Positions 43,650 to 51,696 of a stretch of DNA of 64,000 bases are shown piece after piece. Below the pieces are notes generated by a model. It was not told the DNA's origin. It did not search any database and saw only the letters and a program-made list of their open reading frames with translations. The position numbers and the translations under genes were made by a program. Position 1 is the first letter of the stretch, and the number at the start of each line of letters is the position of its first letter. The DNA is from Novosphingobium pentaromativorans US6-1 (lineage in GTDB: Bacteria; Pseudomonadota; Alphaproteobacteria; Sphingomonadales; Sphingomonadaceae). The stretch lies in the NCBI RefSeq assembly GCF_000767465.1, contig NZ_CP009295.1, positions 1 through 64,000 of the forward strand, written 5' to 3'.

Positions 43650-46163
43650 CTATTCGCCTGCCTGGCGCAGATCTACCATATCGAGACGGTAGAGCCCCGA
43701 ATTGTCTTTCGGCACGTTGATCACGAATGGACCCTGCTTGCCGTTCAATGTCACCGTATATGACTTACCCGGGGCGAGCCCGATCAGCCCGAAGCGACCG
43801 GCCGAATTGGTAAAGAAAGGCAATGGCTGGAAGTCTTCATCCGGATCGTCGGCGCGCACGGTCCCCGAAATCAGCGAGACCGGTTCACCGTTCGAAACCA
43901 GCGTGCCTACCGCGCTGACGAAGTGATCGTTGCCAACGGTGATGCGATAGCCGCTGCGATAGGGTGGATCGACCCGCACCGTGCCATCGCCGATGTCATA
44001 GCCCGGTTGCAGGCTGTCCACGTCGTACTGGATGTCCTGGCCATTGTAAGAGGAGAGGTCTCCCTGCAACGCCGCTCCCAGAATGCCACTACGCGCATAG
44101 TATTCCGCCCCAGTCAGGCTGCGCGAGGTGATCACGGCATTGTCTTTCAGCGTCTCATGCGGCTTCACCAGGGCAAAGGAGTCCCCGATCGGGCGACCAA
44201 CTCCGAAGCTTCCGCCCGCATAAGCGATTGATGTGCCGACTTGCAGGCGCGCGCGTTGCTGATCTGCGAGATGGCCGATGTCGGACCCTTGCGTGAAAAG
44301 TGACGCGCGTGCGTCGAAGCGATTGCCGATGTAATCCAAGCTCCCGTCCGCGGATGTTTCGCCGCGCGTATCGGTGAAGCCGAGATCGTAACCGATCGAG
44401 CCAACCGTGCTGTCGTTGCCCTTTGATACCGTTGAGCGGAAAGTTTCCGTCCGGCTGCGATAATCGGCATTGGCGCGTACCCCGCCACCCAAGGCGAAGG
44501 AAAGAGCAAGACGGACCCCGAAGTTGCTTGAATAGAATTCGCTGTCGCCATACTCGACGCCTGCCGTCAGGCGGATCCGATCCGTCAAGCGATGGATCAC
44601 ATCGCCGAAAACGGTTGTGCGGTTGCTGAGACCACCACCCCGGCGCGTATGGATCACGCCAATGCTGGCATAAGTGCGATCGGTGAAGCCCTGGGTGTAA
44701 TTCACGCCGACGTTCAAAAGATTGAAATCGTTGGGCACGATATCGCCGATCGTATCGAAATTGCGGCTTTCGAAGTCGACATTGACGCTAAGTTGGCTGG
44801 AATGGGTCAGGCTTGAGCCCGAGCGATAACGGTAATTGGCGCGCAAGGCATAGCCGGTCCCGTTGTTGCCGCGGCTGACCGCCGCTTCAATGTCGAATGC
44901 CCCAGGTATGACCTGCGGCACGAACGAGGCGGTCCCGCCCAACAGTTGTACGCGCTCGGAAGCTTGCACAGCGCCGCCGAGGATGACGTTGCGCGACAGG
45001 GCCTTGCGGTAGAAGCCGGTGAAGGCAGGGTCCTTGCCGTAGTCCGGCTCGAAGGTGAGGTTGCTGGCGATCATGCCGAGTGCAAAGGAATATTCCTCAT
45101 CGCCGGGCGCAAGGTCGAGTGGTTCGAAGAAATAGTCGAGATTGACCGTCTGCTGTCGACCGAAGGAATCGCGGATCTGCAGCTGAACGTCGTTCGAGCC
45201 GAGCTGGACCGGCAGGCTGGCGAGGTCGTAAGTTCCGGACTGGAGCTGGAATGACTGATACTTCTGGCCGTTGATGATCACGTCGACGGTCGAGGAGTTG
45301 TCGAGGAAAATCTCGCGGCCACCCAGCCTTGCGGCAGGCAGGAATGGATCGAAGATCTGGCGGCTCTTTTCAACTGCGATGCCGCCCAGGAAAGGTGTGC
45401 GCAACAACGTCATCGTGTTGAGCCGGAGATCGCCCGCCGAGAAGCGACGGTACTTGTCCGGCTGATCGTACACTGCACGAGTAGACCTGCGATAAAAGCT
45501 GTAACCTTCGCCAAACTGGTCGGTGAAGGCACCGTCGTACTCCAGAACCAGGTCTGCGACCCTTGTCGCGCCGGTCAGAAATACGTCCGGATTGGCGAAC
45601 CCGGTGTCTGAAAGATAGTCGACGTTGGAGACGAGATTGAGGTAGGAGCTGAAACCCGCTGGGGCGATGACCGGCAGATCGATGCGGGCGCGGTTCTCGC
45701 CTGCTTCACCCAATGTTTCGACCCTGCGGATAGAACCTTCGATCGAGGAGACCTGAAGTTCAAGGCGACTGCTGTCGAACGCAAGGTCGACGCCCATCGA
45801 TTTCAGGTCGGTCGCTGCGACATAGGGCCGTCCGGCAATCGCTTCATCAAGCCGTACATGGCCGGTATCGTTTAGCAACTTGTCGAGTTCGCTGCGCAAA
45901 GTTTGGCTATCGATCCTGACCCCGCCATCCTTTGCGACCTCGATTAGGACGTCGCCAAGGACCTTGGTTCCGGAAACCAACGGCACGGTAAAGGCCATCG
46001 CGCGCGAAGCGGGGCGGGGTGCCGGAATGTCCGCGGCCCGCGCATCCTGTGGCCTTTCCGGGGCTTTCGCGCTCGTTGTGCCGTCTTGCGCGAGCGCGGC
46101 CCCGGACACCGCCATGGCATAGCTGCTGACCAGCAGCCCAAGGGCGATTTTGCGGCCCCTCAT
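43650..46163 (-). CDS. Outer-membrane usher for chaperone-usher pili
   Basis: 837 residues. Signal peptide (LGLLVSSYAMAVSGAALAQ), N-terminal substrate-binding domain, 24-strand barrel region (YSFYRRSTRAVYDQPDKY, FLDNSSTVDVIINGQ-like FLDNSSTVDVIINGQ, the plug boundary) and C-terminal domains (FGLIGLAPGKSYTVTLNGKQ). Catalyses pilus assembly and secretion across the outer membrane. The stop is nine bases before the tip subunit ATG and the start seven bases after the chaperone stop. Confidence 0.9.
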   Translation of the reverse strand: MRGRKIALGLLVSSYAMAVSGAALAQDGTTSAKAPERPQDARAADIPAPRPASRAMAFTVPLVSGTKVLGDVLIEVAKDGGVRIDSQTLRSELDKLLNDTGHVRLDEAIAGRPYVAATDLKSMGVDLAFDSSRLELQVSSIEGSIRRVETLGEAGENRARIDLPVIAPAGFSSYLNLVSNVDYLSDTGFANPDVFLTGATRVADLVLEYDGAFTDQFGEGYSFYRRSTRAVYDQPDKYRRFSAGDLRLNTMTLLRTPFLGGIAVEKSRQIFDPFLPAARLGGREIFLDNSSTVDVIINGQKYQSFQLQSGTYDLASLPVQLGSNDVQLQIRDSFGRQQTVNLDYFFEPLDLAPGDEEYSFALGMIASNLTFEPDYGKDPAFTGFYRKALSRNVILGGAVQASERVQLLGGTASFVPQVIPGAFDIEAAVSRGNNGTGYALRANYRYRSGSSLTHSSQLSVNVDFESRNFDTIGDIVPNDFNLLNVGVNYTQGFTDRTYASIGVIHTRRGGGLSNRTTVFGDVIHRLTDRIRLTAGVEYGDSEFYSSNFGVRLALSFALGGGVRANADYRSRTETFRSTVSKGNDSTVGSIGYDLGFTDTRGETSADGSLDYIGNRFDARASLFTQGSDIGHLADQQRARLQVGTSIAYAGGSFGVGRPIGDSFALVKPHETLKDNAVITSRSLTGAEYYARSGILGAALQGDLSSYNGQDIQYDVDSLQPGYDIGDGTVRVDPPYRSGYRITVGNDHFVSAVGTLVSNGEPVSLISGTVRADDPDEDFQPLPFFTNSAGRFGLIGLAPGKSYTVTLNGKQGPFVINVPKDNSGLYRLDMVDLRQAGE

Positions 46164-46170
46164 GATCGGA

Positions 46171-46956
46171 TCAGAGCTTCAGCTCGACTGACACAGAACC
46201 CTTGGCAAGGTCCTTGTCGACAGGCACGAAGAAGCGCCTGTGCTTACCCGGGGCTACGACGCCCACGCCGATGATCTTGGAGATCTGTTCGCCGGTGAAG
46301 CTCTTCTCGAAGGGTTCGCCGGTGGTCGTGGTGGCCCTGATCAGCCAATCGGAAGTCCCCGCGAGAAAAAAGCGGTTGCCATCGTTGCCGACATCGACGG
46401 CAATGCCCTTGAGAGTGCGTGGTTTGCTTGCTGGAGAATCCTGGGGCGCATCGGGATCGACCTCGGTCGTTCTCTCTGACAATGCGACGCTGCTGACCAC
46501 GGGAAGCGGCTGCGTGCCATCGGGCACCACGTTGACCAGGACATTGTAATTGATCACGACCTGGACCTGGGTCGCCTGGTCCGGCATCTCGACCGGGACC
46601 TGTCGGATCGACATATAGTAGATCTGCGAGGCTGCCATTGCCTGCTCGCCGACGTACTGGATGCGGAAGACCTGCTGCGAGCGGCTCTCCACGATGGCCT
46701 GCGCGGGAAAGACCATGAACTGGTCGTCCGCCGGGGTGAGGCTCAGCTCGCCGTCGGGGCTGATATCGCCCCGCATCATCTGCACTTCATAGGGGATGTT
46801 GCGCGTGCTGTCGTTTGTCAGTTCGACGCGCGCGATCGAGTTACGGCCGGCCGGTTCCAGATCGACGATCATGGGCGATACCCGCGCTGCTTCTGCAGTA
46901 AGCGGGACAAGGACAAGAAACGCGGCGACAAAGGCCGTCAGAATTCTGGAAAGCAT
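46171..46956 (-). CDS. Periplasmic pilus chaperone (PapD-like)
   Basis: 261 residues. Signal peptide (ILTAFVAAFLVLVPLTAEA). First immunoglobulin-like domain with RVSPMIVDLEPAGRNSIARVELTN-type strand, the FPAQAIVESRSQQVFRIQY strand and IYYMSIRQVPVEMP, the conserved Arg/Pro loop of pilus chaperones. Binds subunits and donates a strand until the usher takes over. A 156-base gap with a hairpin separates it from the pilin gene. Confidence 0.88.
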   Translation of the reverse strand: MLSRILTAFVAAFLVLVPLTAEAARVSPMIVDLEPAGRNSIARVELTNDSTRNIPYEVQMMRGDISPDGELSLTPADDQFMVFPAQAIVESRSQQVFRIQYVGEQAMAASQIYYMSIRQVPVEMPDQATQVQVVINYNVLVNVVPDGTQPLPVVSSVALSERTTEVDPDAPQDSPASKPRTLKGIAVDVGNDGNRFFLAGTSDWLIRATTTTGEPFEKSFTGEQISKIIGVGVVAPGKHRRFFVPVDKDLAKGSVSVELKL

Positions 46957-47074
46957 TGATCCGCTCGCCAGGCTTGCTGCCCGGCGCCCCCCATAGGAAA
47001 GTCTGGTTCTATTCGTAAGGCCGTTGAAGCCCGCGCAGTCATCAACCTTGTCAAAGGGACGGTGCCGGGCAAAT

Positions 47075-47102
47075 CAGGGGGAAGGCTAAGACCCTCCCCC
47101 TG
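47075..47102 (-). terminator. Hairpin between pilin and chaperone genes
   Basis: CAGGGGGA and TCCCCCTG form an eight-base perfect stem with a 12-base loop, starting 10 bases after the pilin stop. There is no U-run after it, so it more likely stabilises the pilin mRNA or attenuates read-through than fully terminates. Confidence 0.5.
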
Positions 47103-47112
47103 TGCGCTATGC

Positions 47113-47667
47113 TCAGACGGGGCCGAGCGAAACGGTCGCGACGTCGCTGTACTGGCCAGCGAGGGGGCGCTTGGTGTTAACGCCCGACGGGATCACGATA
47201 CGCAGGATCGCGTCATCATGGAAGGCGTCGGTCTGCGTGCGGGTGCGGGTCTTGCCCGGGGTGCTCTCGGTGTTGAGGAAGACCGGCGAGAAGGCCGAAC
47301 CATCCGAGGGACGCAGCGAAGCGTGGTAGTAGATGATGTCGGTGAAGTCTGCGGCATCGGGGCCGTCGTTGACTTCATCGGTGGTGAGGCCGCCATTCTC
47401 GGTCTTCAGGGTGATGCCGGCCGCATAGTTGCAGCTCGCCCAGACGTTCTGGTAATTGTTGTCGTAATCGGTGGTCAGCGTCAGGGCATCAGTGCCGGGC
47501 GCACGGTTGATCGAGAGGTTGCCGAAGTTGACGTTCTCGGGATCCTCGATGCTGCATTCCGGCTTCACGTTCGCGCGGATGCGGAAGTCCTTCGAGTCAG
47601 AATCCGCGGCAAAGGCAGGAGTCGCGATGACGGCGAGAGCCGCGGTGGCAAGAAAAAGCTTCTTCAC
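47113..47667 (-). CDS. Major pilin, spore-coat-U domain
   Basis: 184 residues. Signal peptide (KKLFLATAALAVIATPAFAA). The mature domain shows FRIRANVKPECSIE, one further cysteine (ASCNYAAG), and the C-terminal TKRPLAGQYSDVATVSLGPV edge strand. LAGQYSD is the common end of Csu-type subunits. First gene of the pilus operon and its likely major structural subunit. Confidence 0.84.
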   Translation of the reverse strand: MKKLFLATAALAVIATPAFAADSDSKDFRIRANVKPECSIEDPENVNFGNLSINRAPGTDALTLTTDYDNNYQNVWASCNYAAGITLKTENGGLTTDEVNDGPDAADFTDIIYYHASLRPSDGSAFSPVFLNTESTPGKTRTRTQTDAFHDDAILRIVIPSGVNTKRPLAGQYSDVATVSLGPV

Positions 47668-47762
47668 TTGTTATACCCCTTCAAATTGCACTTCCATGTG
47701 TATGCGCCCGGGAACTGCGACCCTGTTATTCACCGACTGCGAATCAATCGGCCCCGTGACGA

Positions 47763-47776
47763 AGGTTAGCTAACCT
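47763..47776. promoter_or_regulatory. Palindrome upstream of the pilus operon
   Basis: AGGTTAGCTAACCT, perfect 14-bp palindrome about 95 bases before the pilin ATG. It is followed on the distal side by an A-rich stretch (AATTTAAAAAAGG). Candidate regulator site. Confidence 0.45.
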
Positions 47777-48293
47777 ATGGAAGTAATTTAAAAAAGGATG
47801 GGAGAGCATTGTGGTTGTGGTTTGCTCCACAGCCCTACCGGGAAACCGCAGGATTCCGTGAAATTACGTAGCGATAAAAGAGCTGCCTGTCCCCAACTGA
47901 GACAGGTGAAGGGCCTGGTATGTCGCGATTGGCGCTCTTAATGCATTCAACAACAAGGGGTAAAGCGGGTCATCACATAAATCTGTTAGGTAACTATCGA
48001 TGGGGTTCGTCGGTGTTCCGAGGCATTCCCCCGCCGGGCGAGCGATCGAAGCTCAAATTCGGCTCGTGTCGCTCGATCCACGTGCCGGCTTTGCACTTAT
48101 CTTTAGCAGAAACTAATCGTTCGATCTGACGCGAGTGACCTCGACTGAAACTTGGGGCCGTCATGGGCGGTGTCGGTCGTCAACTCTACGCCAATGCTGG
48201 TGCGTAATTGTTGGCTTGGCTTGTCATGCGGCCAACTTCGAGGGCTGACGTTCTTGCCCGCGCTTCGCACATTGGCACGAAATGGCTTTCGGC
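47777..48293. other. Intergenic region between pilus operon and PepSY gene
   Basis: About 515 bases. Short open frames on the plus strand (69-116 codons) have no start signals or recognisable sequence. No further hairpin or repeat noted. Confidence 0.45.
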
Positions 48294-49382
48294 TCAGGAG
48301 CTGCGTGCCGCTGGTGCACGCGGCTGTATCACCTTGCGCTGGGGCCTTGCCAACCAGAAGCTCCAGACAGCGAGCGATCCCAGCATGGTGAGGGTCAGTC
48401 CAGAGAGCGTCATCACGATGCGAAAGGCCAGCCCACCGACTTTGGCTGCATGAAGTGGATAGAGCGCGTTGTAGCCCAGGACGGTCCAGGACAGGTCAGC
48501 GGCATCGCGCGCAGCAACGAGTTTGCCCGTATCCGCCGCGAACCAGACCGTCGTGCGCCCATTGGGCAGCCATTCCTGTTGCCCCCGCATGCGCAGGGTG
48601 ATCAGCCCGCTGTCATTGCGGGGCAGAGATAAGCTGCGGACTTCTGCATCGGGGAAGCGCCGGCGTGCGCTTACTATCATTGCCGCCCAATCGAGATCCC
48701 TGGCGACGGCTACGGGCCGGTAGCTCGGTGCGGCGAGAGCATGGCTGATTTCTTCCGGTGCGCCGGGCCCGAACAGGACGGCCGCCATTGGACGAAATAC
48801 GAGCACGGCGCCGGTCACAAGCGAAACTGCGAGCAAGGGGGCGATGACGGCGCCGAGATCGCGGTGATGTCGCAAGATTGCAGGGCGGGTGAGGCGTGGC
48901 GGTACAAGCCGGAACCGGAAAGTCTTGCGTGTGCGCCACCAGAGGATGAGACCGCTGATCACGAAGAACAGCCCGCACAGAGCAGCAATGCCGATCACGA
49001 ACTCGCCGCGCTCGCCAGCGAACAGGTGATGGTGGAAATCGAAGATCCAGAGCTCGGGCCGCTGCCACTGACTGGACCAGGTAGTTACCCGATCGCCCGT
49101 CTGTGTGACGTAGGCGCCCGCGCCATCGGCGAAGGCGAGGCGATCGAGGCCGAAATCGGCAGTCGCGAAAGTGATCGATTGCGGCCTGTTGGCAGCACCT
49201 ATCATGAGGCGCTGCGCCGTTTCGGCCAGCAGGGCCGTCTCCTGCACTTGCGGGTCGGTGCTATGGGGAAGCGCGATCCAGGCATCCTTGTGCAGCAGGA
49301 TCGTTCCCGTCAGGCCAAGCAGTGCCAGCAGGAGGCCGATGAGGCCTCCTGTCCAGCGGTGCAGGGTGTCGAGCAGCTTCAT
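48294..49382 (-). CDS. PepSY-associated membrane protein (iron-uptake reductase-like)
   Basis: 362 residues. Four membrane segments with HRWTGGLIGLLLALLGLTG at the N-terminus, FDFHHHLFAGERG and HHRDLGAVIAPLLAVSLVTG; these histidines fit haem-binding helices of PepSY_TM (PiuB/FegB-like) proteins. Such proteins often reduce or process ferric siderophores after uptake. The ATG lies 13 bases after the TonB-receptor stop, so the two form an operon. Confidence 0.85.
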   Translation of the reverse strand: MKLLDTLHRWTGGLIGLLLALLGLTGTILLHKDAWIALPHSTDPQVQETALLAETAQRLMIGAANRPQSITFATADFGLDRLAFADGAGAYVTQTGDRVTTWSSQWQRPELWIFDFHHHLFAGERGEFVIGIAALCGLFFVISGLILWWRTRKTFRFRLVPPRLTRPAILRHHRDLGAVIAPLLAVSLVTGAVLVFRPMAAVLFGPGAPEEISHALAAPSYRPVAVARDLDWAAMIVSARRRFPDAEVRSLSLPRNDSGLITLRMRGQQEWLPNGRTTVWFAADTGKLVAARDAADLSWTVLGYNALYPLHAAKVGGLAFRIVMTLSGLTLTMLGSLAVWSFWLARPQRKVIQPRAPAARSS

Positions 49383-49395
49383 GACTGCCGGCACG

Positions 49396-51564
49396 TCAGA
49401 AGCGATAGTCCCAACCGAAGGTGAAGTTGCGGCCGCGCCCTGCGAAGAAGTGGGCATTGTCGGTGGGGCGCACGGTCTGGGTATAGTAGTCGATGTAGAA
49501 CGTATCGAAGATGTTCTGGGCCGCCAGTGTCAGGGCGCCGAAGCCGGTTTCGTAGCGCAGGCCCACGTCTGTGACGTCGTAGCCATCGAAAGCGTACGTG
49601 TCGCTGAAGTTACCGGGTGTGCGCTCGAATTTGCGGGACAGGAAAAACAGCGTCTGGACCCGCGCTGAGAATGGGCCGCTGCGGTAGCTGGCGGCCAGGT
49701 TCAGGCGGTCGGGTGAGATGTTGGCGCCGTCGAGATCCCGGTCCACGGTGTCGATGCCATCACCTGACCCGTCGGTACGGCCGATAAGGTGGGCGTATCC
49801 GGCTGAGAGCAAGAGACCGGGGAGCGGTGTCTTGGCCGACAGGTTGATCTCCAACCCCTCGATTTCCACCCGCTGCCGCTGGACTTCGAAGACGCCGCCG
49901 GTCCGCACCAGAAGCGAACCGTTTTTGCTGGTGGACCAGAAATAGGCGGCGCTCGCATCGAGCGGTCCGCGTTTCGCTTCTATGCCGATTTCGCGGTTGT
50001 TCGAGACGATCGGATTGATGTTCACATAGTCGTCGATGTCCACCCCTGCCGAGTTGACGGCGCGTGCAATGCGGCCAACGTCGGGGACGGTATAGCCTTC
50101 CGCATAGCTGGCATAGGCGCGCAGGCCGGCGACCGGCTCAAGGATGACGCCGCCGTTGAACAGCGTGTCGCTGAACCTGGGCGTGCCTCCCGAAACATCG
50201 AAGCCGCCATAGCTGGCCAGGGTCGTGTAATCGTCGATGGAGATCTTCACGTCTTCGTAGCGTAGGCCGCCGGCAAGGCGCAGCTTGTCGTTCAGCAGCG
50301 CCAGGTTGAACTGCGCGAAGGGCGCGATGCTGCGATAATCCGTAGGCGGAACCCAGCTGCGGTCGGTAGCGATCAGACGCTGTTCGGTCGCGTCATACAG
50401 CACATCGAGGCCAAGCGTTGCCGTCAGTGCTTCCAGACCGGGCACCTTGCGCTCGTAGGAGAGCTTGCCGCCATACTTGCGGCTGCGGTTTTGCGACTGG
50501 TCGAACAGCGAGCCGAAGGGCGCGATGGATGCGTCCTGGAAAGTGGCGATGAATTGCTCGCCGGCGATGACCGGTTCGCCGCCGTATGTGTCGCGCGAGC
50601 GGTTCCAGAACAGCTGGGCCATGAGACTGCCGCCCCACAGGTCGCTGTCGGTCAGCGTCAGTGCCGCGCTTTCCGTTCGGTTCGTCGCCGACTTGCCCGG
50701 CGGCGTCCCTCGCACCGATGTCGTCGGCAGATCGATGGTGTAGTCCCCATTCTCGGGGACGTAGTCGCCTTCGCCTTCCAGTTCGAAACGACTCAGCATC
50801 AGGTCGAGCCGTGCCGTATCCGAAAGCGCGTAGCCGAAACGGCCGAAGACGGACCAGGAACGGCTATCCTGCGTTTCGCCCTGGGTCAGGTCGGCGCCGA
50901 TACGGCGACCCTTGCCATCGTAGTAGACGCCGCGCTTGTGGAAGGCGGCGCCAACGGTCGCATCGAAGCGTCCGCCACGCCAGCCAATCAGGCCCGCGAC
51001 CTTGCCGCCGATCCCGTCGCTGCTGAAGCCGCTGTCCGCATTCCCCTGCACCATGACGCGGCCGGAAATTCCGTCATGTTGCGCAGGCCCCACCGTCACC
51101 TGGTTGACGATGCCCCCGGTGCCGCCGATGCCCTGGAGCGCGTTCGAACCGTAGATCACCTCGACCCGGTCGACGAAGAAGGGATCGATGGTGAAGCCGT
51201 CGCGTGCCCCGTCGCGCAGCGGGGCTGACTGAGGAATGCCGTTGATAGCATAAAGCGGTGATCGGCCACGAAGCGTTTCCCCCGCTCCAGAGAGTTTCTG
51301 GCGGGTCGGCGAGAAGGACGGCGTGAGGGCAGACACCGCGTCGACAACGGAACCGCCGATCGCCACTTGCTGTGTAAGCGTCGCATTGTCGAGAACATCG
51401 ATCGTCATCGGCAAGGCATTGGCGGGCAACTCGGTGCGTGCCGCGGTTACGATAATGGGAGCATCTGCATTCGCATCAAAGTTGACCGGAGTCTGGGCGA
51501 GGGTCGAAGCTGAACCGATGGTCATCGGCAAAACGAGCAGGGCGCGGCGAAACTTGACGGACAT
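49396..51564 (-). CDS. TonB-dependent outer-membrane receptor, probably siderophore
   Basis: 722 residues. Signal peptide (LLVLPMTIGSASTLAQ), TonB-box-like APIIVTAARTE, plug domain (LRGRSPLYAINGIPQSAPL, RVEVIYGSNALQGIGGTGGIVN) and a 22-strand barrel ending in FTFGWDYRF with the terminal Phe. A Fur-like box lies 46 bases upstream of the ATG and a PepSY partner follows. Likely imports a ferric siderophore; the ligand cannot be read from the sequence. Confidence 0.9.
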   Translation of the reverse strand: MSVKFRRALLVLPMTIGSASTLAQTPVNFDANADAPIIVTAARTELPANALPMTIDVLDNATLTQQVAIGGSVVDAVSALTPSFSPTRQKLSGAGETLRGRSPLYAINGIPQSAPLRDGARDGFTIDPFFVDRVEVIYGSNALQGIGGTGGIVNQVTVGPAQHDGISGRVMVQGNADSGFSSDGIGGKVAGLIGWRGGRFDATVGAAFHKRGVYYDGKGRRIGADLTQGETQDSRSWSVFGRFGYALSDTARLDLMLSRFELEGEGDYVPENGDYTIDLPTTSVRGTPPGKSATNRTESAALTLTDSDLWGGSLMAQLFWNRSRDTYGGEPVIAGEQFIATFQDASIAPFGSLFDQSQNRSRKYGGKLSYERKVPGLEALTATLGLDVLYDATEQRLIATDRSWVPPTDYRSIAPFAQFNLALLNDKLRLAGGLRYEDVKISIDDYTTLASYGGFDVSGGTPRFSDTLFNGGVILEPVAGLRAYASYAEGYTVPDVGRIARAVNSAGVDIDDYVNINPIVSNNREIGIEAKRGPLDASAAYFWSTSKNGSLLVRTGGVFEVQRQRVEIEGLEINLSAKTPLPGLLLSAGYAHLIGRTDGSGDGIDTVDRDLDGANISPDRLNLAASYRSGPFSARVQTLFFLSRKFERTPGNFSDTYAFDGYDVTDVGLRYETGFGALTLAAQNIFDTFYIDYYTQTVRPTDNAHFFAGRGRNFTFGWDYRF

Positions 51565-51609
51565 GTGATCTCCCTTTCGGCCGAGCGATTAGGGAACTGC
51601 CCATGATCT

Positions 51610-51624
51610 TGCAAGTCATTATCA
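51610..51624 (-). promoter_or_regulatory. Fur-box-like site of the TonB receptor
   Basis: TGCAAGTCATTATCA compared with the 7-1-7 Fur consensus TGATAATNATTATCA: the right half is a perfect match, the left half matches at four of seven positions. The position 46 bases before the ATG is typical for iron-regulated receptors. Confidence 0.5.
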
Positions 51625-51696
51625 ATAGTGGAGCAGCCCGGAAGTGGCTTGCTCCATTTTCTTGCCGATACCTGGTTTCGGGCCGTTAAACATCCG

